Shown one piece after another: positions 26,955 through 36,287 of a DNA stretch of 64,000 nucleotides (position 1 is the first letter of the stretch; every line of letters begins with the position of its first letter). The notes beneath the pieces were generated by a model. The model was given only the letters and a program-made list of their open reading frames with translations, did no database searches and was not told the origin of the DNA. The stretch is from Desemzia sp. RIT 804 (GTDB lineage Bacteria; Bacillota; Bacilli; Lactobacillales; Carnobacteriaceae), in the NCBI RefSeq assembly GCF_016892605.1, contig NZ_JAFEMV010000008.1:1-64000 (forward strand), read 5' to 3'. The position numbers and the translations under genes were made by a program.

Positions 26955-27090
26955 ATACCAAATAAACAAGCAACCCCTTGTTTACTCTTTACTCCTCCAA
27001 AGTAAAGATACCCTTTTCTGTGAATCAACTTGGTGCTAAACAAGTTGTGCAAAATCCCCCTCATATGCCTAGGCTATGAGGGGGATTTTT
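26955..27090 (+). ncRNA. Candidate small RNA 2 with CCTCCAA loop
   Basis: A TATAAT (26943-26948) preceded by TTCTTCA (as at small RNA 1) predicts a start near 26955. Hairpins in order: AAACAAG-caaccc-CTTGTTT; CTTTACT-CCTCCAA-AGTAAAG (26987-27007); CAACTTG-gtgctaaa-CAAGTTG; then terminator AATCCCCCTCATA with TATGAGGGGGATTTTT (27051-27090). The CCTCCAA loop is identical to small RNA 1 while its stem differs and remains paired. Confidence 0.55.
27051..27090. terminator. Terminator of small RNA 2, also facing the DUF4349 gene
   Basis: A stem of about 13 pairs with a G-rich 3' arm and TTTTT on plus. The minus T run is four bases, so it may also end the converging gene. Confidence 0.85.
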
Positions 27091-27098
27091 ACAGTTGT

Positions 27099-28091
27099 TT
27101 AGTTAGAGCCTTTATTCTTTGGTTCTTCTTTATCTTTCTGTTTGGACATCATTTTTTTCTTTTCACGGTAACGACTCTGTTGTTGTTTTTTAGTTGCTCT
27201 CTCAGCCTCTTTTTTCTTCCACCAATTTGATTTGCGCACTCGCCAAATGACTAGGGCAATAAGAGCCAAGATAATCACATAAGGCAATACATAAATCAAT
27301 CCAATGGCTGCATCTTGCAGCCAATAATAGAAGGTATACGCTGAATCCACAATGGCCTCTTTTGCTCGTTCCCAGAATGGCAATGAAGAACCTGGTTGAT
27401 TCGAGATTCTGGAGCGTTCTGAAATCGTCAGGTACAATGTAGAAAAATCGACTAATTCATCGATCGTATCGTTTTGGGACTGCAAGAGTTCTCTCTCTGC
27501 TACGGTTTCGCTCAAATTATCTTCGATCACCAAAATATCTTCGATTGCTGTAGCTTGATCCAATAATTCCAACAAACGGTCTTCTTTGCGCTGCAATACG
27601 TCAATTCTGGTTTGGGTATCTTGGTACTGTTTAGTCGCATCTTGATTTCCGATTTGTTCACTGACTTTGGTTCCAAGGTTTCCTTCCAAATCAGCCAAAA
27701 ATTCCTCTACTGCTTCAGCAGGGATACGGATAGAGAAACTTCCTTGTCGCAAGTTAGATTCTGCGCTGTTGCTATAACCGTTGTAGCTGTTTGTCGTTTC
27801 ACTTGATGATTCGATGTAAGCTTGATGTTTTTCCACGATTTCTTTTAACTGACTGACAGCATTTTGGTATTCCAAGGTTTCGTATGCCATATCTATCGTA
27901 GTAATGACTTTCTCTCCGATCAATAAATTAGTGCTCTCTTCTTGGGAGGCAGAATCTTGCACCTCATTTGTTTCGGTGATTCCTCCGCCTTCTTCCATAG
28001 CATTGTCTGGAACACTCATATCATTTGAAGAACATCCAACCAGCAACATCACCAATGTCAAGAACCATAACCCAATTCTTCTTTTTTTCAT
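27099..28091 (-). CDS. DUF4349 domain lipoprotein
   Basis: A 330-residue lipoprotein: signal peptide with lipobox LVGC (Cys20), an acidic linker, then the DUF4349 region (about 65-245) with the SIRIPAEAVEEFLADLEG segment and a long coiled coil (DTQTRIDVLQRKEDRLLELLDQA). A C-terminal hydrophobic helix (IYVLPYVIILALIALVIW) and a basic lysine/arginine tail follow, so both ends touch the membrane. The role is unknown; relatives are treated as envelope proteins. It is monocistronic. Confidence 0.85.
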   Translation of the reverse strand: MKKRRIGLWFLTLVMLLVGCSSNDMSVPDNAMEEGGGITETNEVQDSASQEESTNLLIGEKVITTIDMAYETLEYQNAVSQLKEIVEKHQAYIESSSETTNSYNGYSNSAESNLRQGSFSIRIPAEAVEEFLADLEGNLGTKVSEQIGNQDATKQYQDTQTRIDVLQRKEDRLLELLDQATAIEDILVIEDNLSETVAERELLQSQNDTIDELVDFSTLYLTISERSRISNQPGSSLPFWERAKEAIVDSAYTFYYWLQDAAIGLIYVLPYVIILALIALVIWRVRKSNWWKKKEAERATKKQQQSRYREKKKMMSKQKDKEEPKNKGSN

Positions 28092-28432
28092 TTGCTTCCT
28101 CCTCCACTCTCCTATTTGTTAACTCGATTATACCTTTTCTAAAAGCTGAACTAAACTAGAACCCTTTACCTAAAAAACTCCGAACATTAGGTCTTCCAAA
28201 TTTTGGAGCATATTCTAAGATTATTGTTTCAATACACGAATTTGATGAAGCTTTTCAAAGTATTTTTTATTTTTTTATTTTCCAAAAAAACACCTATTGA
28301 AATATGTTTTCTTTCACTTTAAAGGCTTTTATACTAATCCTCTTCTTGCTGTGGTGGTTTTTCTGCTGCTAAACTGATACAATAATCACTAAAATGGTGA
28401 ATCATTCATCTAAACATTAAGGTGGGACATAC
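28092..28432. other. 341-bp gap between the DUF4349 gene and proB
   Basis: On minus, TTTAGT (28150-28155), 17 bp and TATAAT (28127-28132) form a good promoter for the DUF4349 gene. On plus, TATACT at 28330-28335 may serve proB, with a poor -35. No T-box or other leader is recognisable before proB. Confidence 0.5.
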
Positions 28433-29248
28433 TTGAATACATTAGCGAGACAAAAAGTTGCTGACAGCAAACGTATTATCATTAAAGTGGGTACGAGCAC
28501 TTTAATGTATCCCGATGGAGGCATCAATTTACAACGCATTGAGCGATTGGCTTTTGTGCTATCGGATTTGCAGAATAGAGGAAAAGAAATCATTTTGGTC
28601 TCCTCTGGTGCTATTGGGGTAGGCATGGATCTGCTTCAATTGCCTGAACGACCAACTACCATCCCTAAACAACAAGCCGTCGCTGCTGTAGGGCAAAGCC
28701 AACTTATGAATTTATACAGCAAATTCTTCCTTAGTTATGGACAAGTCATTGGACAGATCTTAATGACGCGTGACATCGTAGAATTTCCAGAAAGTCGATT
28801 GAACGCTTCAAATACATTTGAGCAATTATTGCAGTCAGGCGTTATCCCTATTGTGAATGAAAACGACTCGGTTTCTGTAGAGGAATTAGATCATTTGACT
28901 AAATTTGGCGATAATGACCAATTATCTGCGATCGTTGCTGAAATCACGAACGCCGATTTATTAATCATGCTGACTGACGTGGCTGGTTTTTACAATAAAA
29001 ACCCAAATACACATCAAGATGCTGTTCTATTCACTGAAATTTCCGAAATTAGTGACTCTCACTACCAACAATCAGGCGGCCAAGGCTCTCGTTTTGGTAC
29101 GGGAGGAATGATCACGAAATTAAAAGCTGCTGAACACCTGCTGAAGCTTCAAGGACAAATGGTCTTGACCAATGGAAAAGTACCAGATACTATTTTTGAT
29201 ATCGTGGTAGGGAAAGAAATCGGAACATTATTTACTCCCAAAGATTAA
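28433..29248 (+). CDS. proB: Glutamate 5-kinase (short form)
   Basis: ProB phosphorylates glutamate, the first step of proline synthesis. The 271-residue protein contains the whole amino-acid kinase domain: KVGTSTLMYPDGG, VSSGAIGVGMDLL, NENDSVSVEEL and the SRFGTGGMITKLKAA loop. It lacks the C-terminal PUA domain found in many bacteria, as is common in lactic acid bacteria. It starts with TTG behind AAGGTGG. proA follows after 18 bp. Confidence 0.93.
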   Translation: MNTLARQKVADSKRIIIKVGTSTLMYPDGGINLQRIERLAFVLSDLQNRGKEIILVSSGAIGVGMDLLQLPERPTTIPKQQAVAAVGQSQLMNLYSKFFLSYGQVIGQILMTRDIVEFPESRLNASNTFEQLLQSGVIPIVNENDSVSVEELDHLTKFGDNDQLSAIVAEITNADLLIMLTDVAGFYNKNPNTHQDAVLFTEISEISDSHYQQSGGQGSRFGTGGMITKLKAAEHLLKLQGQMVLTNGKVPDTIFDIVVGKEIGTLFTPKD

Positions 29249-29266
29249 CCAGAAAGGAAGTTTACT

Positions 29267-30511
29267 ATGGAAAGTTTAACTCAGTTAGGTATGCAAGCAA
29301 AAAAAGCTTCGCGTAAATTAGCTCAAGCTTCTGCTCAAGAAAAAAATCAAGCCCTTCTCATTATGAGCCGATTGATCACGGAACATCAAAAAGATATTAT
29401 TGCGGCGAATCAAAAAGATTTAGCTGCTGCTGAAAGCAATGGTATCAAAGGAAACATGTTAGATCGTCTAGCTTTGAATGAAGAACGGATCAGTGCTATG
29501 GCAGAAGGCATCAAACAAGTAGCGGAACTGCCCGACCCAGTCGGAACGATCGAATCTATGCGCAAATTAGACAACGGATTAACGATCGGCCGCCAAAGTG
29601 TTCCTCTAGGTGTAATTGGGATTATCTACGAATCTCGCCCAAATGTGACTACAGATGCTGGTGTATTGTGTTTCAAATCTGGGAATGCCGTTATTTTACG
29701 CGGCGGAAAAGAAGCGATCCATACAAATAAAGCGATCATTACAGTTTTGCAGAAAGCTCTTAGTCAAACGGACTTTCCGCAGGACTCGATCCAATTAGTC
29801 GAAGATACTTCAAGAGCTTCTTCGACAGGATTAATGACATTGACCGAGTATCTAGATGTCTTGATTCCTCGAGGTGGTGCTGGCTTGATCAAAGCTGTAG
29901 TAGAAAATGCTACGGTTCCAGTGATTGAAACGGGTGTGGGGAATTGCCACATTTATATCGATAAAGATGCACAGCTTGAAATGGCCAAAGACATTATCGT
30001 TAACGCCAAATGTTCGCGTCCATCCGTGTGCAACGCTGCTGAAACATTGTTGATCCACGAAGATGTTGCAGCTGCTTTCTTACCTGAAATCGAAACAGCT
30101 TTATCTGAATACCATGTCGAATTGCGGGCAGATGAAAAAGCCGGCGCGATTCTGGCCAAATCGATCCCTGCAACAGAAGAAGATTGGGAAACAGAGTTCC
30201 TGGATTATATTTTAGCTGTCAAAGTAATTCCGAGTCTTGAAGAAGCAGTGGAACACATCGATCGTTACAGCACAGGGCATTCAGAAGCTATCGTTACAGA
30301 CAATTATGCAGCAGGACAGCAATTCCTTCGTGAAGTAGATTCAGCTGCTGTTTATATCAACGCCTCTACTCGCTTTACAGATGGATTTGAATTTGGATTT
30401 GGCGCGGAAATCGGTATCAGCACTCAAAAAATCCACGCTCGCGGGCCAATGGGACTGCCTGAATTAACTTCTTACAAAACGATCGTATATGGGAATGGTC
30501 AAATAAGATGA
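29267..30511 (+). CDS. proA: Gamma-glutamyl phosphate reductase
   Basis: ProA reduces glutamyl phosphate to glutamate semialdehyde with NADPH. The 414-residue aldehyde-dehydrogenase-fold protein contains [15 protein letters not shown], the [13 protein letters not shown] stretch and the catalytic cysteine in [17 protein letters not shown], and ends with [20 protein letters not shown] lies before the ATG. It overlaps the next gene by ATGA. Confidence 0.95.
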   Translation: MESLTQLGMQAKKASRKLAQASAQEKNQALLIMSRLITEHQKDIIAANQKDLAAAESNGIKGNMLDRLALNEERISAMAEGIKQVAELPDPVGTIESMRKLDNGLTIGRQSVPLGVIGIIYESRPNVTTDAGVLCFKSGNAVILRGGKEAIHTNKAIITVLQKALSQTDFPQDSIQLVEDTSRASSTGLMTLTEYLDVLIPRGGAGLIKAVVENATVPVIETGVGNCHIYIDKDAQLEMAKDIIVNAKCSRPSVCNAAETLLIHEDVAAAFLPEIETALSEYHVELRADEKAGAILAKSIPATEEDWETEFLDYILAVKVIPSLEEAVEHIDRYSTGHSEAIVTDNYAAGQQFLREVDSAAVYINASTRFTDGFEFGFGAEIGISTQKIHARGPMGLPELTSYKTIVYGNGQIR

Positions 30512-31638
30512 GCGAAAAAACAAAGATTGCTGTTTTAGGCGGAGGTATTGTCGGCGCCACAACAGCTTTTTACCTAAGTCAATTACCACAATATGATGTG
30601 ACCCTTTTCGATAGCGGAACTGGACAAGCTACATCAGCTGCAGCGGGAATCATTTGCCCATGGCTGTCGCAACGTCGTAACAAACAGTGGTACCAATTAG
30701 CAGCAAAAGGAGCGGCTTTTTATCCTCAATTGATTCAAGATCTAGGTGAAGACCCGACTCAATCGGATATTTATCGACAAGTCGGGACCTTAGTCTTTAA
30801 AAAGACTCCTAAACTCTTGAGCAAATTAGAAAAAATCGCCTTGAAAAGACGCGAAGATGCACCCACTATGGGTGAAATAGCAATATTGTCGCCTGCAGAA
30901 ATCAAAGAAAAGATGCCGCTGCTTGATGTTAAAGAGGAAGCCCTGTTCGCTTCAGGCGGTGCCAAAGTCGATGGTGCCTTATTGACCACCAAGTTAAAAG
31001 AACAAGCATTAAAAAACGGTGCTGCCGTTTATCATGAAGCTGTCACCTTGTCTATCCAAGCTAATGAAAAGCAGCCTTACCACCTCAAAGGTATCGCTAC
31101 CGAGCGGACATTTGATAAAGTCGTGCTGGCAGTTGGTGCCTGGTTGCCGGAGTTGCTTGAACCATTAGGCTATCAAGTGGATATCCGCCCTCAAAAGGGC
31201 CAATTAGTCGAATTGCATTTGGACGCTGCAACAGATGATTGGCCGGTGGTCATGCCCGATGGAGAAAAAGACATCATTCCATTTGCCAATGGAAAAGTGA
31301 TTGTTGGAGCGACTCACGAAAATGATCAGGGGTATGATTTGGAACCGACCAAAAAGCAACTGCAAGTGATGCTGGACGAAGCTATCGAAATGGCGCCTGA
31401 GTTAGCCGATGCAGATATTAAAGGTATCCGTGTGGGGACACGTGCTTATACCTCAGACTTTGCTCCATTTTTCGGAGAAGTTCCAGAATCTTCCGGTCTG
31501 TATGCTGCTAGCGGATTAGGGTCATCTGGGTTGACCAGCGGTCCCATGATCGCAAAAATCTTAGTACAACTGATAAACGGTGATCCCACAGACTTGCCTG
31601 TGGGAGATTATCCGATTGAAATCTATATTACTCAATAA
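30508..31638 (+). CDS. FAD-dependent D-amino acid oxidase/dehydrogenase-like protein
   Basis: A 376-residue DAO-family flavoprotein. The FAD-binding motif is [16 protein letters not shown] (residues 9-24), with DVTLFDSG at the end of the second strand and [17 protein letters not shown] near the C-terminus. It overlaps proA by four bases, so it belongs to the proline operon. Possible substrates are D-amino acids, glycine or a proline-pathway intermediate; proC is not present here, and I cannot tell which reaction it serves. Confidence 0.8.
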   Translation: MSEKTKIAVLGGGIVGATTAFYLSQLPQYDVTLFDSGTGQATSAAAGIICPWLSQRRNKQWYQLAAKGAAFYPQLIQDLGEDPTQSDIYRQVGTLVFKKTPKLLSKLEKIALKRREDAPTMGEIAILSPAEIKEKMPLLDVKEEALFASGGAKVDGALLTTKLKEQALKNGAAVYHEAVTLSIQANEKQPYHLKGIATERTFDKVVLAVGAWLPELLEPLGYQVDIRPQKGQLVELHLDAATDDWPVVMPDGEKDIIPFANGKVIVGATHENDQGYDLEPTKKQLQVMLDEAIEMAPELADADIKGIRVGTRAYTSDFAPFFGEVPESSGLYAASGLGSSGLTSGPMIAKILVQLINGDPTDLPVGDYPIEIYITQ

Positions 31639-31642
31639 ACAT

Positions 31643-31697
31643 ACCTTGTTTCGTGCTGCTGGATAGAACTTTTCAGCACTGAGACAAGGCGTTTTTT
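31643..31697 (+). terminator. Terminator of the proBA-DAO operon
   Basis: CCTTGTTTC-TGCTG pairs with CAGCA-GA-ACAAGG around a 15-nt loop, then CGTTTTTTG. Confidence 0.75.
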
Positions 31698-31921
31698 GTT
31701 TGTTACAGGCGGTAAGGGCTTAGGATAGATTGAGTTGCTCAGAAGTACTCATTGATTGACCACTTTTTTTGGCGATTTTTGGTTAAAATTGCCCTTACTC
31801 ACATCACGGATCTTTGGCTAGTTGGTTCTAGCTAGAACCTTTATAGGTGATAATCCAGCAAGATTTAGCGGGAGGTTTGTCATCCACGACCTCCGTCATG
31901 TGCACACTTCTCTCCATTTAC
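31698..31921. other. Unexplained gap with a perfect palindrome
   Basis: GGTTCTAGCTAGAACC (about 31825-31840) is a perfect 16-bp palindrome; GGAGGT pairs with ACCTCC about 40-60 bp further on. On minus there is a short open frame around 31836-31905 with no start signal. I assign no function. Confidence 0.35.
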
Positions 31922-31967
31922 CAAAAAAACAAATAGGCAGCTGCTAATACCTGCAGCTGCCTGTTTC
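31922..31967 (-). terminator. Terminator of the 5'-nucleotidase operon
   Basis: AGGCAGCTGC with GCAGCTGCCT around an 8-nt loop, then ATTTGTTTTTTT on minus. Confidence 0.85.
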
Positions 31968-31972
31968 ATCGA

Positions 31973-33535
31973 TTATTCTGAACCTACCACAACTTTAAAA
32001 TTATCATTCACTGTTGCATCAACTACAGGATTCTTTTTGATGTACTCTCCAATCAGTTCGCTCATGTCAGTTGTTACTTCACGTACGATTTTTGTCCCAT
32101 CGAACATGCTGTAATCTCCACCACCAACAGCACGGTATTGATTGGTAACTACTTCTAACAGTTCATCATCCAGAATCGCTTTGCCATCTTTGGTCAAATC
32201 CACAATTCTTGATCCTATGGGCTTAGCGACATCAACAATGTATTCAATACCTTCATACATATCGTAATTGTAGTGTTGCGGCTTCGGTTCCATAAAATCA
32301 GGATTTACTCCGATCGTGCCATCACTTTCCAGAGCAAAATATCCTGCCGACTGCTCCAATGCTGCTCTCAAATCAGCCCCGGTAATACATAATACAGCCA
32401 GTGTATTAGGATAAATGTAGTTCGTTACGATATCTCGTGTAGTGATCGTATTTCCAAACCCGATACCTTGATTATTGAATAAAGCTGTTCCTGAAATATC
32501 AGCTCCCGTTGCATCCATCTGCACTTTTTGAATCAATTCAATATAAGGGTGTTCCTTGATTCGAACTTGATGAGGATCAGTGATTCTCATATCCCCGTCC
32601 ACTACACCAACTGTTTGATCCAACCAGTCTTCCACTTCTTGATGCAGCGGTTCAAAGTGGCGGCACAAAGTCTCATCGCCTTTCACATCTTTCACTGAAA
32701 TCAAGCTTGGAGTCATCACTACGACCTTGTATCCATTAACGCCTTTATCTAGCTCCACTGTTACTTTTCCTACATAACTCCCTTTATCGCTTGGCTGGAT
32801 GACAGCTACCCCATTTACTATTTCTGCGATAGTGCGGTGCTGATGCCCTGTCAACAATACATCGATTCCAGGTAATTCACTCACCAATTGATAGCCTTCA
32901 TTTTCTCCTGTCAGTGTTTCAGTCGGTTCGCCTGTCTTTAGATCCCGCTCAAATCCACCATGGTAGCTGACCACCACAATATCAGCTTCTTCACGCAATA
33001 AAGGAACGATTTCTTTGGCGCATTCGACAGCGGACTGGAAATGCAAACCTGCATAGTGCTTCGGGTGTTCCCATTGCGTAATGTACTGAGTCGTCAACCC
33101 TAAAAAGCCGATCTTCACACCCTCTTTTTCAAACACAGTATATCCTTTACCGAAAGCAGGTTTGTTTTGAGCGTTCAAAATATTGGCTGACATCACTGGG
33201 AAGTTAGCTGCTGCAATCCCTTTTTTCAAATAATCCAGCCCATAGTTAAAGCTGTGATTGCCTAGAACTCCTACATCATATTCCATAGCATTCAACGCTT
33301 GCATCAATTCACTGGGATCTTTACGCTGTTTAGCTAAATAATAGCTTAAAGAGGAACCTTGAATGTAATCCCCATTTTCTACTACAAATACAGGTCCATT
33401 TGCTTTCCGGAGTTCTTCTTTAAAGACTGTAGCTGCTTTTAAAATACCAAACGGTTCGTTCATATCTCTTTCTTGGTAAGTAGTTGGAAATAAATAACCG
33501 TGTAAGTCACTTGTTTCTAGGATCGTCAATTCCAT
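31973..33535 (-). CDS. Cytoplasmic-type bifunctional metallophosphatase/5'-nucleotidase (YunD-like)
   Basis: A calcineurin-like metallophosphoesterase with a C-terminal 5'-nucleotidase domain, acting on nucleotides, 2',3'-cyclic nucleotides or UDP-sugars. Metal ligands: ETSDLHGY, VENGDYIQGS, GNHSFNYG, VVSYHGG and GHQHR. The C-terminal domain contains the substrate-stacking region (TTRDIVTNYIYPNTL). It has no signal peptide. The frame extends to 33553, but GGAG is 9 nt from the ATG at 33535, giving 520 residues. It is the last gene of a run that begins with a sugar-phosphate type ABC transporter. Confidence 0.85.
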   Translation of the reverse strand: MELTILETSDLHGYLFPTTYQERDMNEPFGILKAATVFKEELRKANGPVFVVENGDYIQGSSLSYYLAKQRKDPSELMQALNAMEYDVGVLGNHSFNYGLDYLKKGIAAANFPVMSANILNAQNKPAFGKGYTVFEKEGVKIGFLGLTTQYITQWEHPKHYAGLHFQSAVECAKEIVPLLREEADIVVVSYHGGFERDLKTGEPTETLTGENEGYQLVSELPGIDVLLTGHQHRTIAEIVNGVAVIQPSDKGSYVGKVTVELDKGVNGYKVVVMTPSLISVKDVKGDETLCRHFEPLHQEVEDWLDQTVGVVDGDMRITDPHQVRIKEHPYIELIQKVQMDATGADISGTALFNNQGIGFGNTITTRDIVTNYIYPNTLAVLCITGADLRAALEQSAGYFALESDGTIGVNPDFMEPKPQHYNYDMYEGIEYIVDVAKPIGSRIVDLTKDGKAILDDELLEVVTNQYRAVGGGDYSMFDGTKIVREVTTDMSELIGEYIKKNPVVDATVNDNFKVVVGSE

Positions 33536-33623
33536 TTGCGTCATCTCCATCATTTATTACTTTTGATTTTAACACAGAAAACCATTCAGCCGTTGTCGCC
33601 AAATGGTTTTCTATTGTATTATT

Positions 33624-34931
33624 TTAGTTATGCCTCATTTCAGTTGCAGAATAGATTTTTCCTTTTTCTGCTAATAAAGTGGGCACCCCTTCTTCAATGA
33701 AACGTTGGTGCATTTTCTCTGGTTCAAATGTATGCCAAGGTATCGTTTGTTTGGCTTGTACTTTTTTAGCAATCCGGATCAAGTCTTCTTGAGCCGCGTG
33801 ACCACTAGCACCAAACGCCAAGAATTCAAACTGATGAGCGGCTAATCTGTCCAACAACACGGCATAGTTGCTATCATAATCCCCAAGAGGTTCTCCATTG
33901 CTGTGTACATAAATCCCTTTTTCAAATCTTGATACCGCCTCAATATTTTTAAAGCTGTTTTGCAACACATATTGTTCAGGATGTTGCTGCAATTCTGTTA
34001 AAGAAACCCAATTTGTATAGGATTCTCCATGAGAACTTGCAGCAGATTCTTTCAAGACAGTCCAGGTTTCATTTGGATAAAAACCGTGCATCAATTGCGC
34101 ATAAGCTGCCTCAAAGACCAATGTTCGGCCACACTCTTTTGTTGCTAAAGAAATTTTTCTTAATCGATCCACATTTCGAATATACGGATTGTAAAAAATG
34201 ATTTGATCTGTTATGGATCGAAGTAATTTCTTCCAATTTTCCACTAAAGCTGTTTCTGATTCGAAGCCGGATTCGTTTGGTTTTTCAAAGCTAAATGTTG
34301 TTCCTTCCAGCAGCAATACATCCGGTTGCCAATTTGCTGCCTCCTGCACCCATTTTTCCACACGTTCCGGATAATAACCTGTCAAACGCACATCGCCTGA
34401 ATGGATCAATTTTAAATCCGGTGCTTCGATGAAAAAGGCACAAGCTCCAATCGTATCATGATCCGTCAACTTAGGTTGGACTTGAATATCTCCGATCTGG
34501 ATCTTCTCGTCGTCTCTAAATATAATTCGTTCTACGCGACTCTCATCTTCTTCCCCAACAGCCACTAACGTTCGGTAAAGCTTGTCGGTTTCTTCTGAAA
34601 GATAAACTTTCGTAATAGCCGGCAAGTATTTCAATAATCCCATGTGATCCAAATGCAAGTGAGAAATAAAAATTGCTGTTTCTAGTGTACTGTCTTCAAA
34701 TGAAGTCAGTTTTACTGTTTGAAAAGCTGCGGTGTCATATAATTCAGGAATAGCCGGCATAAAACCATGCTCAATCAAATACTCCATTTCGCTAAGCCCA
34801 TCGGTATTTCCAATGACCTTTCCTATACCGGTTAACCCAAAATCACAAATGACACGTGCTTTTTCAGTACGTATTTCAACAATATTACCGCCAATTGTAT
34901 TCAGACCATTCCAAATTTGAAATGTCGTCAT
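33624..34931 (-). CDS. Metallo-beta-lactamase fold hydrolase, RNase J/beta-CASP-like
   Basis: A 435-residue MBL protein. The metal motif is SHLHLDHMG (residues 90-98); further ligands are in HSGDVRLTGYYPE and GASGHAAQEDL, and VLLLEGTTFSF resembles beta-CASP motif A. Proteins of this class include RNase J relatives and phosphodiesterases; the N-terminal KVIGNTDG insertion is unusual. Lying 10 bp after the ugpB stop and before a 5'-nucleotidase, it may cleave a phosphodiester imported by the transporter. AGGAG precedes the ATG. Confidence 0.7.
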   Translation of the reverse strand: MTTFQIWNGLNTIGGNIVEIRTEKARVICDFGLTGIGKVIGNTDGLSEMEYLIEHGFMPAIPELYDTAAFQTVKLTSFEDSTLETAIFISHLHLDHMGLLKYLPAITKVYLSEETDKLYRTLVAVGEEDESRVERIIFRDDEKIQIGDIQVQPKLTDHDTIGACAFFIEAPDLKLIHSGDVRLTGYYPERVEKWVQEAANWQPDVLLLEGTTFSFEKPNESGFESETALVENWKKLLRSITDQIIFYNPYIRNVDRLRKISLATKECGRTLVFEAAYAQLMHGFYPNETWTVLKESAASSHGESYTNWVSLTELQQHPEQYVLQNSFKNIEAVSRFEKGIYVHSNGEPLGDYDSNYAVLLDRLAAHQFEFLAFGASGHAAQEDLIRIAKKVQAKQTIPWHTFEPEKMHQRFIEEGVPTLLAEKGKIYSATEMRHN

Positions 34932-34941
34932 TCAATCGCTC

Positions 34942-36249
34942 CTATTTGTTTTCGTCTAAAATCGCTTGAGTAGATTCTTCTAGTTGGGACAATGATTCTT
35001 GGATATCAGCATCATTCACCAACACACTGTCTAATGTTTCCAATAAATTGTTGCGGTACTCTCCAGAGCCTACAAATGAAGGAGAAGACATTCCATATTC
35101 CAATTCCAAGTTGGCTGCTTGAGCACGAGGATTTTCTTCTAAATACGTTTTGTATTCTTCCACTTCCAATGCAGAACGACGAATTGGTACATAACCTGTT
35201 TCGATTGCCCACGTAGCGGTATTTTCAGGTTCTAACAAGAAAGCCATGAAGGCAACCGCAGCTTGTTGTTCTTCTTCCGTTGCAGAAGAGAACACTCCTA
35301 AGTCGTTTCCAGCAAATAAAGTCAATTGAGTGTCATTGTAAGCAGGCAGTTCAGCAGTACTCCAATTGATACCATTTTCTTCAGCAACAGGAGCTACGTG
35401 AGCTAATCCAGCACTTGAACCAATATACAATGCACTTTCTCCACGGCCGAATGGACCAGAGAAGAATCCATCTTCTCCCGCTGTACGAGCATATCCTTGA
35501 TCGATCAAGTCCATTAAGAATGTTAAAGCTTCAACGCTTTCTTCTCCACCGATATCCGTTGTCATCGTTTCACCGTTGATAAATTCTGCATCATTTTGAC
35601 GAGCCATTGTTTCATATTCCATTTCATAAGAATTCTCAAGACCAAGAGCTACAGCATCGTCTCCAGCAGCTACCATTTGTTCTCCTAAAGCTTCTACTTC
35701 TTCCCAAGTTGTTGGGACTTCAACACCATATTCATCTAGAATATCTTGATTAAAATACATTACCCGAGTGGATTTGGAAAAAGGCATCGCATAAAGTTCT
35801 TCGTTATACGTTGAGCTGCTTAAGAAACCTTCATAAATGTCATCCATTGCTTCTTGAGTAAAGCCGCTGTCGCTAACAAGCATATCTGTCAAAGGAACCA
35901 GCAAGTTGTTTTCAGCCAAATCTGGAACGTCTCCTGGTGTTAACTGAGCCATAGTAGGAAGATCGCCAGATACCCCAGACGCCATAATTTTTTGTTGCAG
36001 CGTATTGTAATCGCCTTGATTCTGCTCTTCAACAACATATTGGTCTTGGGATTCGTTAAAAGCATTTGTCAACTTAGTGATCGTTTCTTGATGTGGTCCA
36101 TTCATCGCATGCCAGAACGCGATTTCTGTTGCTTCGCCTGAAGAACTGCTCTCTTCCGTTGTATCTCCTTCACCAGCTCCACAAGCGCCTAATACAAATG
36201 CACTCATTAATGTAACCGCTCCTGCCAAAAACTTTTTAGACTTTTTCAT
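34942..36249 (-). CDS. ugpB: Extracellular solute-binding lipoprotein (UgpB-like)
   Basis: A 435-residue family 1 solute-binding protein, anchored by lipobox LGAC (Cys23). Segments such as EIAFWHAMNGPHQETITKLTNAFN and GVSGDLPTMAQLTPGDVPDLAEN resemble UgpB, the glycerol-3-phosphate/glycerophosphodiester binding protein, more than maltose- or multiple-sugar-binding proteins. The permease and ATPase genes lie upstream in the same direction. Substrate assignment rests on resemblance and on the phosphatase genes downstream. Confidence 0.75.
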   Translation of the reverse strand: MKKSKKFLAGAVTLMSAFVLGACGAGEGDTTEESSSSGEATEIAFWHAMNGPHQETITKLTNAFNESQDQYVVEEQNQGDYNTLQQKIMASGVSGDLPTMAQLTPGDVPDLAENNLLVPLTDMLVSDSGFTQEAMDDIYEGFLSSSTYNEELYAMPFSKSTRVMYFNQDILDEYGVEVPTTWEEVEALGEQMVAAGDDAVALGLENSYEMEYETMARQNDAEFINGETMTTDIGGEESVEALTFLMDLIDQGYARTAGEDGFFSGPFGRGESALYIGSSAGLAHVAPVAEENGINWSTAELPAYNDTQLTLFAGNDLGVFSSATEEEQQAAVAFMAFLLEPENTATWAIETGYVPIRRSALEVEEYKTYLEENPRAQAANLELEYGMSSPSFVGSGEYRNNLLETLDSVLVNDADIQESLSQLEESTQAILDENK

Positions 36250-36287
36250 TCTTTTTTTTCTCCCTTGTATGTATATTTTTTGGGCTT

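Noticed and set aside
26775-27005. A 76-codon frame at the end of the acyl-CoA dehydrogenase gene
   Set aside because: It overlaps the real gene in another frame and runs into the small-RNA hairpin.
31836-31905. Possible transposase fragment on minus
   Set aside because: The short frame has no recognisable motif and no terminal repeats were found.
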